The position numbers were made by a program, and so were the translations under genes. DNA of 64,000 bases from Oscheius dolichura (taxonomy: Eukaryota; Nematoda; Chromadorea; Rhabditida; Rhabditidae), in assembly GCA_932521035.1 (NCBI GenBank), contig OW051493.1, positions 9,818,001 to 9,882,000 on the forward strand, given 5' to 3'. Of the stretch, positions 1 to 11,300 are shown one piece after another (the first letter of the stretch is position 1; every line of letters begins with the position of its first letter). Below the pieces are notes generated by a model. It was not told the origin of the DNA. It searched no databases and saw only the letters and a list, made by a program, of their open reading frames with translations.

Positions 1-240
1 GACGTTGGAATCACGAGAAAATTGCATTTTTATCCCAAAATCGCCTCTGGCTGCTTTTCTCACCTCTTTCGCCCTTTTCTAATAAAATTTACGCATCCAT
101 TTAATGAGATTTTGGTACCAATCGATGATCTGCTCTTCAAGATGGTATAAAAATATTTCAGAAAATATCATCTTATAAAGTAACAGTTATATGTTCAATG
201 GGAACTTCTTAAGAACTTGACTGTCGGAGGCAGATGCCGC

Positions 241-262
241 CGCACCCGTAAAATCTCGGCAG
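241..262 (+). repeat. Family C hairpin arm, solitary
   Basis: A single copy of the arm ACCCGTAAAATCTCGGCA that elsewhere occurs as facing inverted pairs. No partner arm is visible nearby. Confidence 0.6.
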
Positions 263-1611
263 CTGTGCGCATCGACTTTCCGGCGCGCGCTTTCTTCATT
301 GCCAATTTTTGGTTTTTTGAGGTACCAACCTTTCTGACCCATTGAAAGATGTGGTTGGAGCAATTTTTGGAAAGCTTTCCCATTGTGGAAAGCAATAAAT
401 GGCTAAACAAAGAGAAAAAGGACAAACCCCGTCATCTTCATTTCGTCAATTTTAAATAATACAATGGGCTCATCCCATGGTGTTACTGTAATTTTACGGC
501 TTTTGGAAACATCAAGAACTGCTGAAATACCCACTTTCGACGTCTACGAGCCCCTAGAATCGCCGAATTCCCTTTTTATCATCTCTTGGATGTTTCCCAG
601 CCTCTCTCGAATATTTTTCGAATTCTGGACCCGGAAAATTCCATTTTTGATCCATTTGAACCCTACAAAGTAATGATAAAATTAACAATTCCGTCCATGT
701 GTTCGCCAGGCGCGTTCCCACTCAATTTCCTCTTGCTTGACGGGGTCCTCTCTCGCCCATATGATGGCCACTGGCCAGGGAGGACAAGTGGAGGACACAG
801 GTGTCACTCCATCTCGTCTGGCTTCCCATAGGAAATGGCGATTAGCTTCACTCTCTCCCTTCCCGTCCCTATGGCTGTCTCTCTGACACCCAATCTCCCA
901 TCCCCCCTGCCAGCTTGTTTGTTTCCTCCCTCCAGCCCCTCCCACGGCTCCACTTCATCGCACGTTTAATCCACTTGAAATTGACATCAAATCAACGCCG
1001 TTTTCCCGGGCTTCTCCCCAGTTTGAAGGGGATTACCCGCCAACTTTCAAATCTCCCATATATAAGTGATTATTCTCCAAGATTTTGAGACTACCGTATT
1101 CTCCAGAAAATTCTCTACAAAACCACTGGCTCAAATTTTTGAAAAATAGACTTTTTACCCCCAAATTCGACATTTTCCCGCCCAACTGCTCAAGTAGGAA
1201 TGGAATAATCCCACGTGACGTAAACTGGGCCGGCCCGGGCCGACTCGTTTTCCCCTCACAATACGCAATATTGGCCATATTTAGGCGGCCTTCTTCTCTA
1301 TTCTTTCGAAGAATTCTAGACCTTTTTTCTCCCATTTTTTAGTATTTTTCTTCACCTTTACTCTTTACCTGATTACTGCTTCATTCCTTTTTTCTCCTCC
1401 CGGGGCTAATAGTCCATTAATCTACGTGGCAACCAGCCGGGGGAATAGCAGGGTCAGCAGCTGCAAAAGCACGCTACGTGCGTGACCCCTATTCGCCCTA
1501 TTTTCGAAGTCAGCCGGGGTTTTTGGACGCTGGGTGCAAAGACCACCAGGGAGTACTTTGCTGTTCCCTAAAATCTCTTGATTCCTCATGAACAACCCAG
1601 TAAACGTGATG

Positions 1612-1795
1612 GTATCAAAATATTCCGAATTTTGTGCTGATTACGCATAACTTATTTAAAAATTATTAAAATGTCAAAAAATAGAAGAAAAATGCATTTT
1701 AAGTTAAAAATTTGTTCAGCGAATTTCGTCCAACGCGCGCCAAGCAACGGCCGCCTGCTGTTTACACGCATTGGCGCGCGACTACCATAAGCCGG
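1612..1795 (+). repeat. Family B dispersed repeat (about 190 bp)
   Basis: A copy of an element that starts with an AT-rich part (ATTCCGAATTTTGTGCTGAT), passes through TTCAGCGAATTTCGTCC and ends in a GC-rich hairpin formed by CCAACGCGCGCC and a later GCGC.TTGGCGCGC. At least nine fuller copies lie in the window in both orientations. Confidence 0.75.
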
Positions 1796-3634
1796 AAAAC
1801 GCTTCTTTTTTTCATGAATATTTATTGAAAAACACCCATATAATAGTGAATAGAGTCCAAATTGAACTCTGACTCATAGAATACCGCCTCATTTTCTTCC
1901 TGGTGCCAATTTTTTGAGCCAATATTTGAGCAATGTGAAAGTATTTGACGCCTATCCGTTCCCCCAAGTGCCCTAACAGTCAACAAAGTCTCTTTTTCCT
2001 CGTCTGGAACCCGACTAATAAACAGATTTTCTTCTTCTGTAATTCCCTCCAGCCCGGCGAAAAGGGCACTTTAGATTGAAAATAAGCAGGGGATTAGGCA
2101 AATACAAAGCTGTTTTGCCATTTTCTTAGTCTTTGAAGTGTTTCCTCCCTTTATTTTAGTTTCTGGCTGGATTTTAGCTTGGGAAAATAGTCAAAAGGGC
2201 AATCTTCAAAGAGCTTGGAGCCTTTTCCCGTGTTATTTCTGCTTTTAGCCTGCTTCAAGTCCATTTTCTCAGGGAAAATGATCTTTTCTTCAATTTATTC
2301 CCATAATCAACTCAGTCCGTGTGAGCAAGGTCTCTTGCTCCCTGTTATCAGCTTTGGTTTTTGAACTGCTAGAGAAAACGGTGGCTAGAAGCCGGTTTCA
2401 GCCAATTTAATCGGTAAGTAGCAGAAAATCGAACCCTGTAGCTTATAAACAAGGAATTTCAAAATCTTATAAGGTATAAATACCAACTGGCCGACAGGGA
2501 AAGGGATTCTGATGATGAAATAGGCGAAAAATAGCTGGGAGGACCCAAAATTTCATGAAAACCCCTTTGAGAACATTTCTGACACCCTTCTTTACTGTCA
2601 AAATGACTCCTGGAGCAATCCCCGTGGTTCCATCTGATTCCCTTTGGTTATGGCTCCAAATGCAGTGATAAAATGGCGTGGACTGCTGAATTTTGATCAA
2701 TTTTGACTCATGTTTGCCTATTACAAGCCAGAATATGGCTAAAACTCGTAAGCCACAGTATACGATGGCTCAAAGCCTCCTGACCGACCGTGTATTCCAG
2801 AACCCCCACCTGGATGCTCCCACTAGTCTCCTGTCGAGCTTGGGCCCTTTTCAGTCTAAATTTCCGTTAGAAAGTCTGGAGTTTTGGGTGGTAGACGGCG
2901 TTTTTGTTCCAATAAGATAATCCCGCTCCTTGGAATCCGTCAAATTATCACTTATATAAGCGATGTCACCTGATATGAAGCCCCTCCTCTTCTTCTGCCG
3001 AGTAGTCTGCCTAATCCCCTCCATCCTGCCCATCATAATTCCATCTCTCTGATTTCCGTCCAAAGTCCCCTCCTCCCCGTCTTTTTCTCCCTATAATTGA
3101 ACTTCAAGTGCGCGTAGACAAGAAGAATACGTACTAATGAGGAGGAGGAGGAGGAGGAGGCCCTCCTCCTCTATCTCTCTCTCTTCAATAACACCTCCAG
3201 TTCTTTCTTTCCTGCACCCGTAGCCCCCGACGTGTTGTCTCCCCATTTTGTAGCTGATATTTTCAATCTTTTTCATAATGTCACACGCAAAACGACTAAT
3301 TAGTGGGGGCAGTCAGTCTCCCCCTGTCTTCTCGCTATCCCCTTCAAGAATTTCACACATGCATCGGCAGCTCTCCCCCCTAATGTAAGCAGCATTTGAA
3401 AAGGGGGACGGGAAACCTGGGGCGAGGGGCTAGGGGGTGATAACCTCTTCCAGAGGCAAAATTAGGAACCGCAAAGTGAAAATTAGATTAGGTCGCATCC
3501 CGATGATATTGGTATCAATCGAAAGATCTGGTCGTAACTTATAACTTTTGTTTTTACTGTAACTGAATCGGATCATCCAGTCTCGAGATATTCGCTATTT
3601 AATATTAAGCAATCGTTTTCCAATAGAAATTTTG

Positions 3635-3681
3635 GTCGGAGGGTCAACGATCCAGAGGTCGCGGGTTCGATCCCCGCCGAC
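3635..3681 (+). other. tRNA-like 3' half (pseudo)
   Basis: A perfect T-arm (GCGGG TTCGATC CCCGC) preceded by the common variable-loop sequence AGGTC and flanked by GTCGG and CCGAC, which could pair as a short acceptor stem. There is no D-arm, and the anticodon stem does not pair. It looks like a truncated tRNA or tRNA-derived repeat rather than a working gene. Similar B-box blocks occur on the minus strand at about 5090 and 63335. Confidence 0.35.
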
Positions 3682-4169
3682 GTCAAAACTTTTTGTTTTT
3701 TGGCCGCAAAATAGCAGGCTTCAACGGCTTCCAGATCCATTCTCTGGGTCTCAACTGGATCCTAACCCCACTGGGAAGGACAAATTCCGGGTTTTCTGGG
3801 TTAAAATCTCAAAAATGGCCGTCTAGTCTGGATTCTAGGAGCTAAAAATGGTCTAAAAGAGATTTATTCGACGGTAAAGGGTATATATTCGTCCCAGGAC
3901 CAATTTCCCTTTCCGGTATCATAAACTTCAAATAAAGGCTGTCTGAGCCGTTCTGAACCTCATAATTCCGTCTCAATCCATCAGAACCCAGGGGGGCCTA
4001 AACGGCGCGGGTTCCTCGGGAACCGGATAAAAACCTTGTCACACCCATTTTTCAACATTTCCAACCACTCTTCGTCACATTTTGCTCGTATTTCAAGTCC
4101 AAAATGCCTGAAGTTATTCCAAAAATCCAGAATTCCCCTCTTTATCCTCTAAATTTCAGAGAATCTCCA

Positions 4170-5327
4170 ATGGAAGGGCCGAGCTGCTCTAGCGACCGCG
4201 TTCGTCTCAATGTCGGCGGGACTACCTTCGAAACCACGGCCTTTACCCTCTGTAAACATTCCCCAACAGTAAGTTTCTCTTCAGAAACACTTTTAACTAA
4301 AAGTCTCCGTTCCAGTTCCTCTCGACGTTGATAGAAGATCGGTGGAAGAACAACGTCACGGAACTGTTCATTGACCGGGATGCTACGCACTTTCCCAAAG
4401 TTTTGAATTATCTCCGCGACGAGGGGGACTTTATCCCGCCGAAGGATGAAGACATCTGTGAGGAATTGAGGAGAGAAGCTCAATTTTATGGACTCGCGGG
4501 GCTGCAGGTATGCACTTTCACGCCATCTTGACGTCAGCAGCAAGGGAAAGAGCAAAAGAGCCAGGACATATGTTTTTTGGCTTCAAACTATTCAGAATTT
4601 TGTGCTGATTATGAGTAACTACTTCTAATTACAACTAACACAGCGTTTCTACTGTATTCTTCAAATTTTAAGGCCGTTTTTTCCAGGAAATCTGTAACAG
4701 TACGGACCTGGGCCTTGGAGATCTGGTAGCCTGGCGACGGGATGCCGTTCCCCTCTATTGGCGCCTCTTTGTCCGCTACATGGTGGATGATTCCCTCACC
4801 TTGCCATTCATCTACGATCGGAATAATCACACCCTGGCCAAATGTATCGCCTGTGATGAATTCCAAGATCCGAAATGTTCCTATCTGTTCGATATCAATT
4901 ATACCGACTGGGAACCCATGAAACATCACATGAAACAAATGAGAGGAGAGATTACACAGGTACGATAGGGAATAACGAGAGTGGGGAGCAAATTCTCCAA
5001 AAAATAATCAGTTTTTGACCTTTTTTGAGAGAATATAGTGATTATATTCAGTAGAATGCGTTAGAAAAAAAGCAAAAAGATTTTCCCCCTCCGTGGGGAT
5101 CGAACCAGCGATGTTCTACGGGCGCGCGCGCCAACACATTGCGCCATTTAACAAGACGCCTTGACCGCCAAATTCTACGGATTTCCAGCTTCCTGCGGTG
5201 ATTTTTACTAAAAATAAACTTCCAGATAATGAGTGAGACGTGTGCCAACGTGTCGTGGGACAATGGACAGACGATCCACCTGCCCAAGTCTGCGTTGAGG
5301 CGAATTGAAGCGGCCAGAATGCCCTGA
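4170..5327 (+). CDS. KCTD-type BTB/T1 domain protein
   Basis: Four exons (4170-4268, 4316-4507, 4687-4959, 5226-5327) join without phase conflict into 221 residues. The N-terminal part is a T1-type BTB domain: VRLNVGGTTFETT, then HSPTFLSTLIEDRW, DRDATHFPKVLNYLRDEGDF and the ELRREAQFYGLAGLQ ending seen in KCTD proteins. The C-terminal part is a region of KCTD type. In this family the BTB domain oligomerises and often serves as a cullin-3 adaptor; that role is inferred from family only. The start at 4170 is chosen because an acceptor-like AAATTTCAG lies just upstream, fitting a trans-splice site. An in-frame ATG at 4104 would add 22 residues and read through that acceptor. A tRNA-like element lies in the last intron. 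Confidence 0.85.
4586..4625 (+). repeat. Family B fragment
   Basis: Only the first 40 bases of the element (ATTCAGAATTTTGTGCTGAT onward) are present, inside the second-last intron of the KCTD gene. Confidence 0.5.
5083..5160 (-). other. tRNA-like element (pseudo)
   Basis: Read on the minus strand it has A-box-like TGGCGCAATGTGTTGG and B-box-like GGTTCGATCCC. The T-stem has mismatches, the acceptor halves do not pair and the anticodon region is replaced by a GCGC run, so it is most likely a tRNA-derived relic. It lies in the last intron of the KCTD gene, antisense to it. Confidence 0.4.
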
Positions 5328-5557
5328 GCCAATCTTACTGTATCTATTCTATTGAGAAACTTCTTTCTGTACTTTTTTGGACATTTTCAAGGCCGTGATG
5401 ATCGTGTCTGTTGATTTTGACCCAATTAAAGGTTGATCTCGTGTTATCAATCCCACAGGCCCTCTCTGAGCCTGTTGGACTGTTCGGTGTAACAAAAAAT
5501 GACTAATTCATCCAGCCTCCGCCGCCCTGTCCCCGTTTCTCTTCCCTCCCCGGCCAT

Positions 5558-6645
5558 ATGGAATTTCTCTTCTTCTGGAGCGTACTTCTCCTCTCCCTCT
5601 TCTATTCTCCCCTCTCTTCTGCCTTCATCATCCCCGCATTGACTCCCCCCTGTCCTTCTGGTCATTTCAAGTGCAAATTTGGGAATCGGTGTATTCCACA
5701 GGAGGAAATCTGTAATGGAATCGAGGTGACTAGAAGAGCCCAGTTTTATTGTGAGGGGCGCCTTGGCCGGCCTTGATTTGTTCACTGTATCATTATTACT
5801 CCATTTTTCTATAGGATTGCCCAAGGGGGTCAGATGAAGTGGATTGTGAGTTAGAGAACGCTACTACTCGAACTATGGAGCCATTCAAAGCTTCGAAACA
5901 CATAGTGATAACCATGAAAATGTAAGAAGTACGGTATTTATTCGGTAGAAAACTATCAAGAACTTGAGGAGAACTAGAATTGGTCCTGAAGCGGGAAAGA
6001 GTCCTAGGGGACCAGCTCCGGGTCAGTACGGCGCATTTTCCGGGAAGGCGTGCCACCTTAGCGCTTTTTTGCTGCAATAGGCTTATAATATTTGGCATAC
6101 TATGCGCCTTACTGGCTCGGACTCGCGGTTGGAGACCATGAACGATATTTTTTCGTTTTGGGACCAATTTCTTGGTTTCCTGAATTCCTTACAATGTTTT
6201 CCACATGATTTCCTCTATTTTCAGTTGTCCCCGAGGATATTACGGGGAGGGATGCCGTCTGACCAGAACCACCGCTTCCACTGCTTCGACAGCTCCCAGT
6301 ACCGCTATTTTTTTCGCCCCGACGCTGGTCAGTAGCTACCGAGTGAACTCCCCTTCCTTCTCTGCCAAGAAGACAACATTTTCCTTTACCTGGATCGTCT
6401 ACGCGGTTGTCAGCGTCGCTCTGGGAATTACTATCAGTGTTGTCACCAAATGCTCCTGTTGCCGACGGCTGGCGACTAAATTTCGCTCTTCCAACGATAA
6501 AAATAATCTTCAGGAGGTGGAGAACAACATCATGGTGAGAAATGGCCCTAGAGAAAGCAAAAAAAACTTTCAGTGCTTCGAAAATCCGGTTTATAGCCTC
6601 CCTTGTGCGCCCGACGTGGTGGAGATCAATGACGCGGACCTCTGA
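5558..6645 (+). CDS. Mini LDL-receptor-like type I membrane protein
   Basis: Three exons (5558-5725, 5815-5921, 6225-6645) join in frame into 231 residues. A signal peptide (residues 1 to about 22) is followed by one complete LDL-receptor class A repeat with six cysteines and the acidic calcium-site ending CPRGSDEVDC. Then come CPRGYYGEGC (the end of an EGF-like module), a Ser/Thr/Ala-rich stalk, one transmembrane helix (about FTWIVYAVVSVALGITISVV) and a tail with CCRR at the membrane face. The tail has FENPVY, a match to the FxNPxY clathrin-adaptor motif of LDL receptors. This suggests a small endocytic receptor or co-receptor; the ligand cannot be guessed. The second intron is swollen by a repeat of family A. 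The EGF-like module has too few cysteines to be complete, so a further exon may have been missed. Confidence 0.75.
6021..6122. repeat. Family A inverted repeat
   Basis: One copy of the family built from GGCGCATTTTCCGGG, a TTAGCGCTTTTTTGCTGCAAT segment, TAATATTTGGCATACT and ATGCGCCTTACTGGC. It lies in an intron of the LDLa gene. Confidence 0.65.
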
Positions 6646-6663
6646 CTCAACCCCAACGACTAG

Positions 6664-6850
6664 CAATAGTCTTTTTGGTGTTAAAGTTTTTGTGCAAAGA
6701 ACGAATAACTACTTTAAAAATTAGAGAAATGTCAAAAAATGGAGAAAAATGAATGAAACGTCGAGAATTTGTTCAGCGTATTTCGTCCAACGCGCGTCAA
6801 GCAACGGCCGCCTGCTGTTTAGGCGCGTTGGCGCGCAATTACAGTAACCG
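6664..6850 (+). repeat. Family B dispersed repeat
   Basis: Nearly full copy just after the LDLa gene: AT-rich head, TTCAGCGTATTTCGTCC, then the GC-rich hairpin end with GCGCGTTGGCGCGC. Confidence 0.7.
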
Positions 6851-6955
6851 TGAACATCGAGACAAATAACAAGGAAGTAGAGAATTCTGAATTTAGTTTT
6901 CTATGTTATCTTGGGCTTCCATTTGGCGTTATCTTCGTCTGATTTATTCGCTTCC

Positions 6956-7173
6956 TTCTTTCTTCATTTTCCAAGAAGCTTTAGTCTCATGTCGGTAGTT
7001 CACAGCGAACAGAGAAAAGACGGATTGGAGTCGGCTACCATCGGGTGAAGGAGAGTACAAATGGACGGCGAGTAGAGACGACCTTCCCAGGGAAGGGACT
7101 GGATACGAGTAGTGGCGAGAGATGGATTACCCGGTCTTTTATACTGCTTCTAGTCCGGGAAATATCGCGTTTA
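6956..7173. repeat. Family F duplicated segment with TATA box
   Basis: A segment of about 218 bp that recurs, almost identical, at 30408-30627. Read on the minus strand it holds AGTATAAAAGACCGGG, a TATA-like motif, then an untranslated-like stretch. The possible peptide frames differ by an indel between the copies, so it is better read as a copied promoter and leader than as a gene. Confidence 0.6.
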
Positions 7174-7199
7174 GACGGGAAGTTACACGAATAATCCTT

Positions 7200-7384
7200 G
7201 GTTCCAAAATATTCCGAATCGCCGCTGATTACGAATAACTAGTTTAAAAATTATAAAAATATCAAAAAATGGGAGAAAAATGCATCTAAAGTTGAGAATT
7301 TGTTCAGCGAATTTCGCCCAACGCGCGCCAAGCAACGGACGCCTGCTGTTTAGGCGCGTTGGCGCGCAGTTACAGTAAACCAGA
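7200..7384 (+). repeat. Family B dispersed repeat
   Basis: Full copy immediately downstream of the acyl-CoA synthetase stop codon (that gene is on the minus strand and ends at 7429). Confidence 0.7.
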
Positions 7385-7428
7385 ATAGTGATTCAACAGT
7401 ACGCTTTCCCTAGTTTTCTATAGTTTAT

Positions 7429-10400
7429 TTACAATTTTGACGTTCTGTCCCGTAGCATTCGTCTTAAAATCTTCCCTGAAGGTGATTTCGGTATCTGGTC
7501 GATGAATTCCACCCCGCCGGTTAGCCACTTATACGAGGAGACTTTTCCTGAAATTTTGATTTTCTAATTTTTCGTGGTTTTGACCCTACCCTGAACAAAT
7601 GAACAGACATCTTCGGCAGTCAGCTTCGGGTCAGCTTTGACAATAAAGGCCCTGGGCTTTTCTCCTGTCCTCTGGTCGGGAATGCCGATTACAGCGACGT
7701 CGGCGACTCCAGGATGGCCGTGGAGGAGATCTTCCAATTCGGCTGGAGGAACTTGTAGCCCCTTGACTTTGATCAGTTCCTTTATTCGGTCGACAATGAA
7801 CGTCTCGCCTTTCTCGTTTATGTAGGCGACATCTCCTGGAAACAAAAAGATAGATAGGACCGGAAAGAAGGGAAGAGGGGGGCTACTTAGAGACTAGAGA
7901 TCGAGGCACCGCAGGCCGCAACTCCGACTAGAATAAATAGCCTATTTGAGCCGAGTTTTGTGTTTTACCCACTAAATCGACCCTGGCGAAGAAGATCTGA
8001 TAAAGAAATCGGCAAAAATGGAGCCTGAATTGTTTTATCCATATGGTCCCCCTTATGAATTGAAAGCAATGGTGATTATCGGACTGAAAGCTATCTCTAG
8101 CTGCAGTATCCTCGTTTTTCTTGGAGGAAACAAGTTTCCATGGCTAAATGGACCTCCAGCCAAATAATTAGCGGCTCAGCATTCATGTGGTAGCCTCCAA
8201 AACTGACCAGTATGTAGGAAACCGTCCTTATCAATGGTCTCTGCCGTAGCTTCCGGCCGATTCAGGTATCCTTTCATTATTGTCGGCCCCTTGATGCACA
8301 GCTCGCCTCGTTGATTTCTTGGTTGTTCTTTTCCTGTCGCCGGGTCAATGATCTAAATTCTCGCTCACAATTTGACACAAATTAGAACATTTTGATAAGA
8401 TCTCGATAATTTCTGATTACGGTCACAAAAAGTAACAGACTGGGACAGAAAAAAGCCCAACCTTCTGTTCCATATCGGCTACAATATGGCCGACCGTTAC
8501 GTAATTGTCCTTCCCTTCGAAAAATGGCAAATGCGATGCCATACTGCATTCCGTCATACCATATCCTAAATTTTCTGAATTATTAAATTAAAAAGGGGGA
8601 AAATAACCCTGCATAAGGTAGCGGACAGTCTTAAACTTGGAGAAGAACTCGTCACAGAGCTCCTTTCCCAAGGGAGCAGCCCCGGTGAAGATAACCTGGA
8701 TGGAGGAGAGGTCATACTTGGAGACGGCAGGGTGCCGGACCATTAACAGCACTATGGGAGGAACCACTTTGAGGATTTCTACCTGGAAATAGTCTTTAGG
8801 GGAGGAAATTAGGGCATTTTTGATCTAATGGTGAAATTTCGGGAGAGAAGGACAATTTTAGAGACTGGGTAGCCAAATGGAGGCAGGAAACTGATTTCGC
8901 GCCAGTAAAGCGCATTCCCGGTGCAGGCGAGCCAGCTTTGCGCTTTTCCAGTGGAAGAACTCTACAATATTTGGCATATTGTAATTGGTCAACAGAGCCT
9001 ATTGCACCGAAAAAGGGCAAAAGTGGTGCACTTCCCCAAAAATGCGCCTCACTGGCCCCGGTTGCGGTTTAGCAGCCTACCGTAACCCAATCTAGGAACA
9101 AATGGGGTTCCCTAGATATTTATCTCGGGGTTTTTTCGTTATAGGACTTTAGAATTCTGGTCCAAATGGTACCGTACTCCTCGTCCAACTCACTTTATAT
9201 TTCTCCACGGAGCTCAAGAGGACAATTGGATCAAATTTAGACATGACAATCCCCGTGGCTCCTTGTAGCAGGGTGGCGACCATTATCCCCAGTCCATAAA
9301 TATGGTAACAAGGCAACATGAGGATCAGATTCTGCTTGTACCAATCCCACCTCTCGCCTCCTTTCAATTTCGGTACCATTACTTTATCATCATGCCTGAA
9401 TACCGTAACCCCGTCGAGATTATCTTCCCCTACTCTGTCAGGATATCCATCATCGTTCCGAAGCTCCTATGGGTTAGCATTACTCCCTTGGGCGAGCCTG
9501 TAGTCCCGCTGGAATACGGTAACAGGCAGACGTCTTCTGGGCTAAAAATGGGCGATTTCCTCTAATTTTTCGGGAGATCTGACTCGTTAGGATAAGGAGG
9601 AATAGCCTTGATTGGAGAATTACAAGCCTCCTTCCAGGAATAGACCATCGGAGGAAGGGAGCCGGCCGGCGGGCGGACACAGAGAATAACCTTGACTAGG
9701 GGACACTTCTTGGCGGATTTCAGGACCTTCTCCAAGTGGTTACCGTCTGTGATGACGGCCACGCAGCGGGAGTCAATGAATTGTCTCTCTAACTCATCTG
9801 AAATGGAAGATAAATGGGAGAAAATGGAGAGCCAACAGTCGGTGAACATAGCAGACGCTCCACTCATGGCTGCACCACAGTTGATCGTAGCCAAGGTGCC
9901 GAGGACGTATTCAATACTGTTGGGCAGGACTTGGCAGACAACATCACGATAGCCGACACCACTGAAAGATGGGGGATTATGGTTACTGTGGCCTTTTTTA
10001 ACTGAAGCAGAAAATTTTTAACTAGAGAAAGACAATTTTAGCTGGAGGAGGACGATTTTACCCGGGAGGATGTAAATGTTTGCTAGAGGATGACATTGCT
10101 ACTTGGAGGATGGCCGTTTCAACTGGAGGATGAGGATTTTATCCGGAGGATGACGGTTCTGGCTGGAAGACTGCATTTTTAGTTGGAGGAAGGCAGCTGT
10201 AACCGGGAGGATGGCTTATTTCGATTTTTTCATTTTAGCTGGCCCACACCCAACCCCCTCCAGAAAATGAAACGGGGATGCCCCCCCCCCCCCCCCCCCC
10301 CTAGGTGGAGTTTCTTCCCTGTCTCCCCCACAAGTTTCCCTTTACAGACGGTTTGGTTCACTTTCCTCCCCCTTCCCTTTCTCTGTCTAGTTTACATTCT

Positions 10401-10825
10401 TCCGCCCGCCGTAAGGTTCACCGGTCAATTTGCGGCTGCCTGTTGTTGAATATCGTCTCTCGTTTGATTTTACAACGGAATTGTTTCCGTTCTTTGATTA
10501 CTAAATACCGGGTCAAAATACGCGCATCTTATGAATTTAACACACCGCAATCCAAAAGGGCTGGAAAATAAAGAAAACTGACTGTTTACTGAGGAAACTG
10601 GCCACGGCAAAGGTCAGACTGCGAAGTTGGCCGAACGTGACGCTGTCGGCGGGATCTTCGGCGTTTATCTGAACAGAGAAGTTGATGATATTTTCTGGGA
10701 AGATTTCTTACAAGGCCAGCTTTTGTCGGCTGTCGTTCGGCGTGTTTTTGGAGGGCGGAGAGGACTTTTACGTGGAGAAGTTCATTACAGATGGGGACTG
10801 GCGGGTAAGGGGAGGTGACCACCAT
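7429..10825 (-). CDS. Peroxisomal 4CL-like acyl-CoA synthetase
   Basis: An ANL-superfamily ligase that activates a carboxylic acid through an acyl-AMP to the CoA thioester. Exons, descending: 10825-10712, 10668-10590, 9961-9837, 9797-9584, 9541-9434, 9395-9194, 8782-8608, 8565-8462, 8352-8208, 7835-7590, 7547-7429; about 540 residues, normal for the family. Visible motifs: AMP-binding [38 protein letters not shown] with [11 protein letters not shown], and catalytic-lysine region [11 protein letters not shown]. The last three residues are SKL, a type 1 peroxisomal signal, so a peroxisomal fatty or aryl acid substrate is likely. The start MVVTSPYPP follows TTTCAG by four bases, fitting trans-splicing. 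All phases close except between the second and third exons, where one base does not fit; a micro-exon may be missing in that repeat-filled intron (9962-10589). Confidence 0.9.
7930..8030 (-). repeat. Family E repeat
   Basis: A segment of about 100 bp related to 24224-24325 and 30650-30745. On the minus strand all copies can encode a similar short peptide around [11 protein letters not shown]. It sits in an intron of the acyl-CoA synthetase gene. Confidence 0.5.
8895..9072. repeat. Family A inverted repeat
   Basis: Long copy with both halves: GCCAGTAAAGCGCATT at one end and AATGCGCCTCACTGGCC at the other, inner arms GCTTTGCGCTTTTCC and GCACCGAAAAAGGGC. Intronic in the acyl-CoA synthetase gene. 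Confidence 0.7.
10015..10215. repeat. Degenerate minisatellite
   Basis: About eight diverged units of 24-26 bp built around CTGGAGGATGACgaTTTTA, followed by a C homopolymer of about 20 at 10281-10302. It fills the acyl-CoA synthetase intron in which the exon phases fail to close. Confidence 0.7.
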
Positions 10826-10857
10826 TTTCTGAAAGTTGAGGGCTACGGTAAACGAAT

Positions 10858-11300
10858 CTGGGCCAGTATGGCGCATTTGCGGTGCAGGGGAGCAGCTTTG
10901 CGCTTTCATGGTGCATTATTTGACAGATTGTAATTAGTAGGGCCTATGGCACCAGAAAAGCGCAAAGCCGGCACACTATTCCTGAATTTGCGCCTTACTG
11001 GACCGATTTGCGGACCCAGGGCATATTTTTGAGGGAATCGCGCCAGCTTTGCGCTTTTTCGGTACAATATGCCCAGTCTACTAATTACAGTATGCCAAAT
11101 ATTGAACTAACGCACCGCAAAAGCGCAAAAGCGGCGTGCTTCCCCCAAGTTGCTCCTTGCTGGCCCGAACAAGGTGGGAGCGCCAGTAAGGCGCAGTTAC
11201 GGTTCGGTGTGCCAAGTTTGCGCTTTTTCGGTGCAAGAGAGTCTATGAACTAGGTACAGTATGCCAAAGTCTCATTGCACCGGAAAAGCGCGGCTGGGTC
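10858..11300. repeat. Family A cluster
   Basis: Two to three overlapping or nested copies of family A in both orientations (GCGCCAGCTTTGCGCTTTTTC, TACTAATTACAGTATGCC, ACCGCAAAAGCGCAAAA). It lies upstream of the acyl-CoA synthetase start. From 11300 to 12074 no gene or repeat is recognised. Confidence 0.65.

Larger units (their letters stand above)
1..4080. other. Intergenic, no gene seen
   Basis: No open frame in this stretch resembles a protein or shows matched splice sites. It holds one end of the hairpin repeat family C (241-262), one copy of repeat family B (1612-1795), a GGA/GAGG simple repeat around 3139-3170, and a tRNA-like tail at 3635-3681. The rest is unremarkable T-rich non-coding sequence. 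Confidence 0.5.

Noticed and set aside
3100..3300. Possible CRISPR-like or tandem array
   Set aside because: Only a GAGG/GGA simple repeat; no spacers. The host is a eukaryote.
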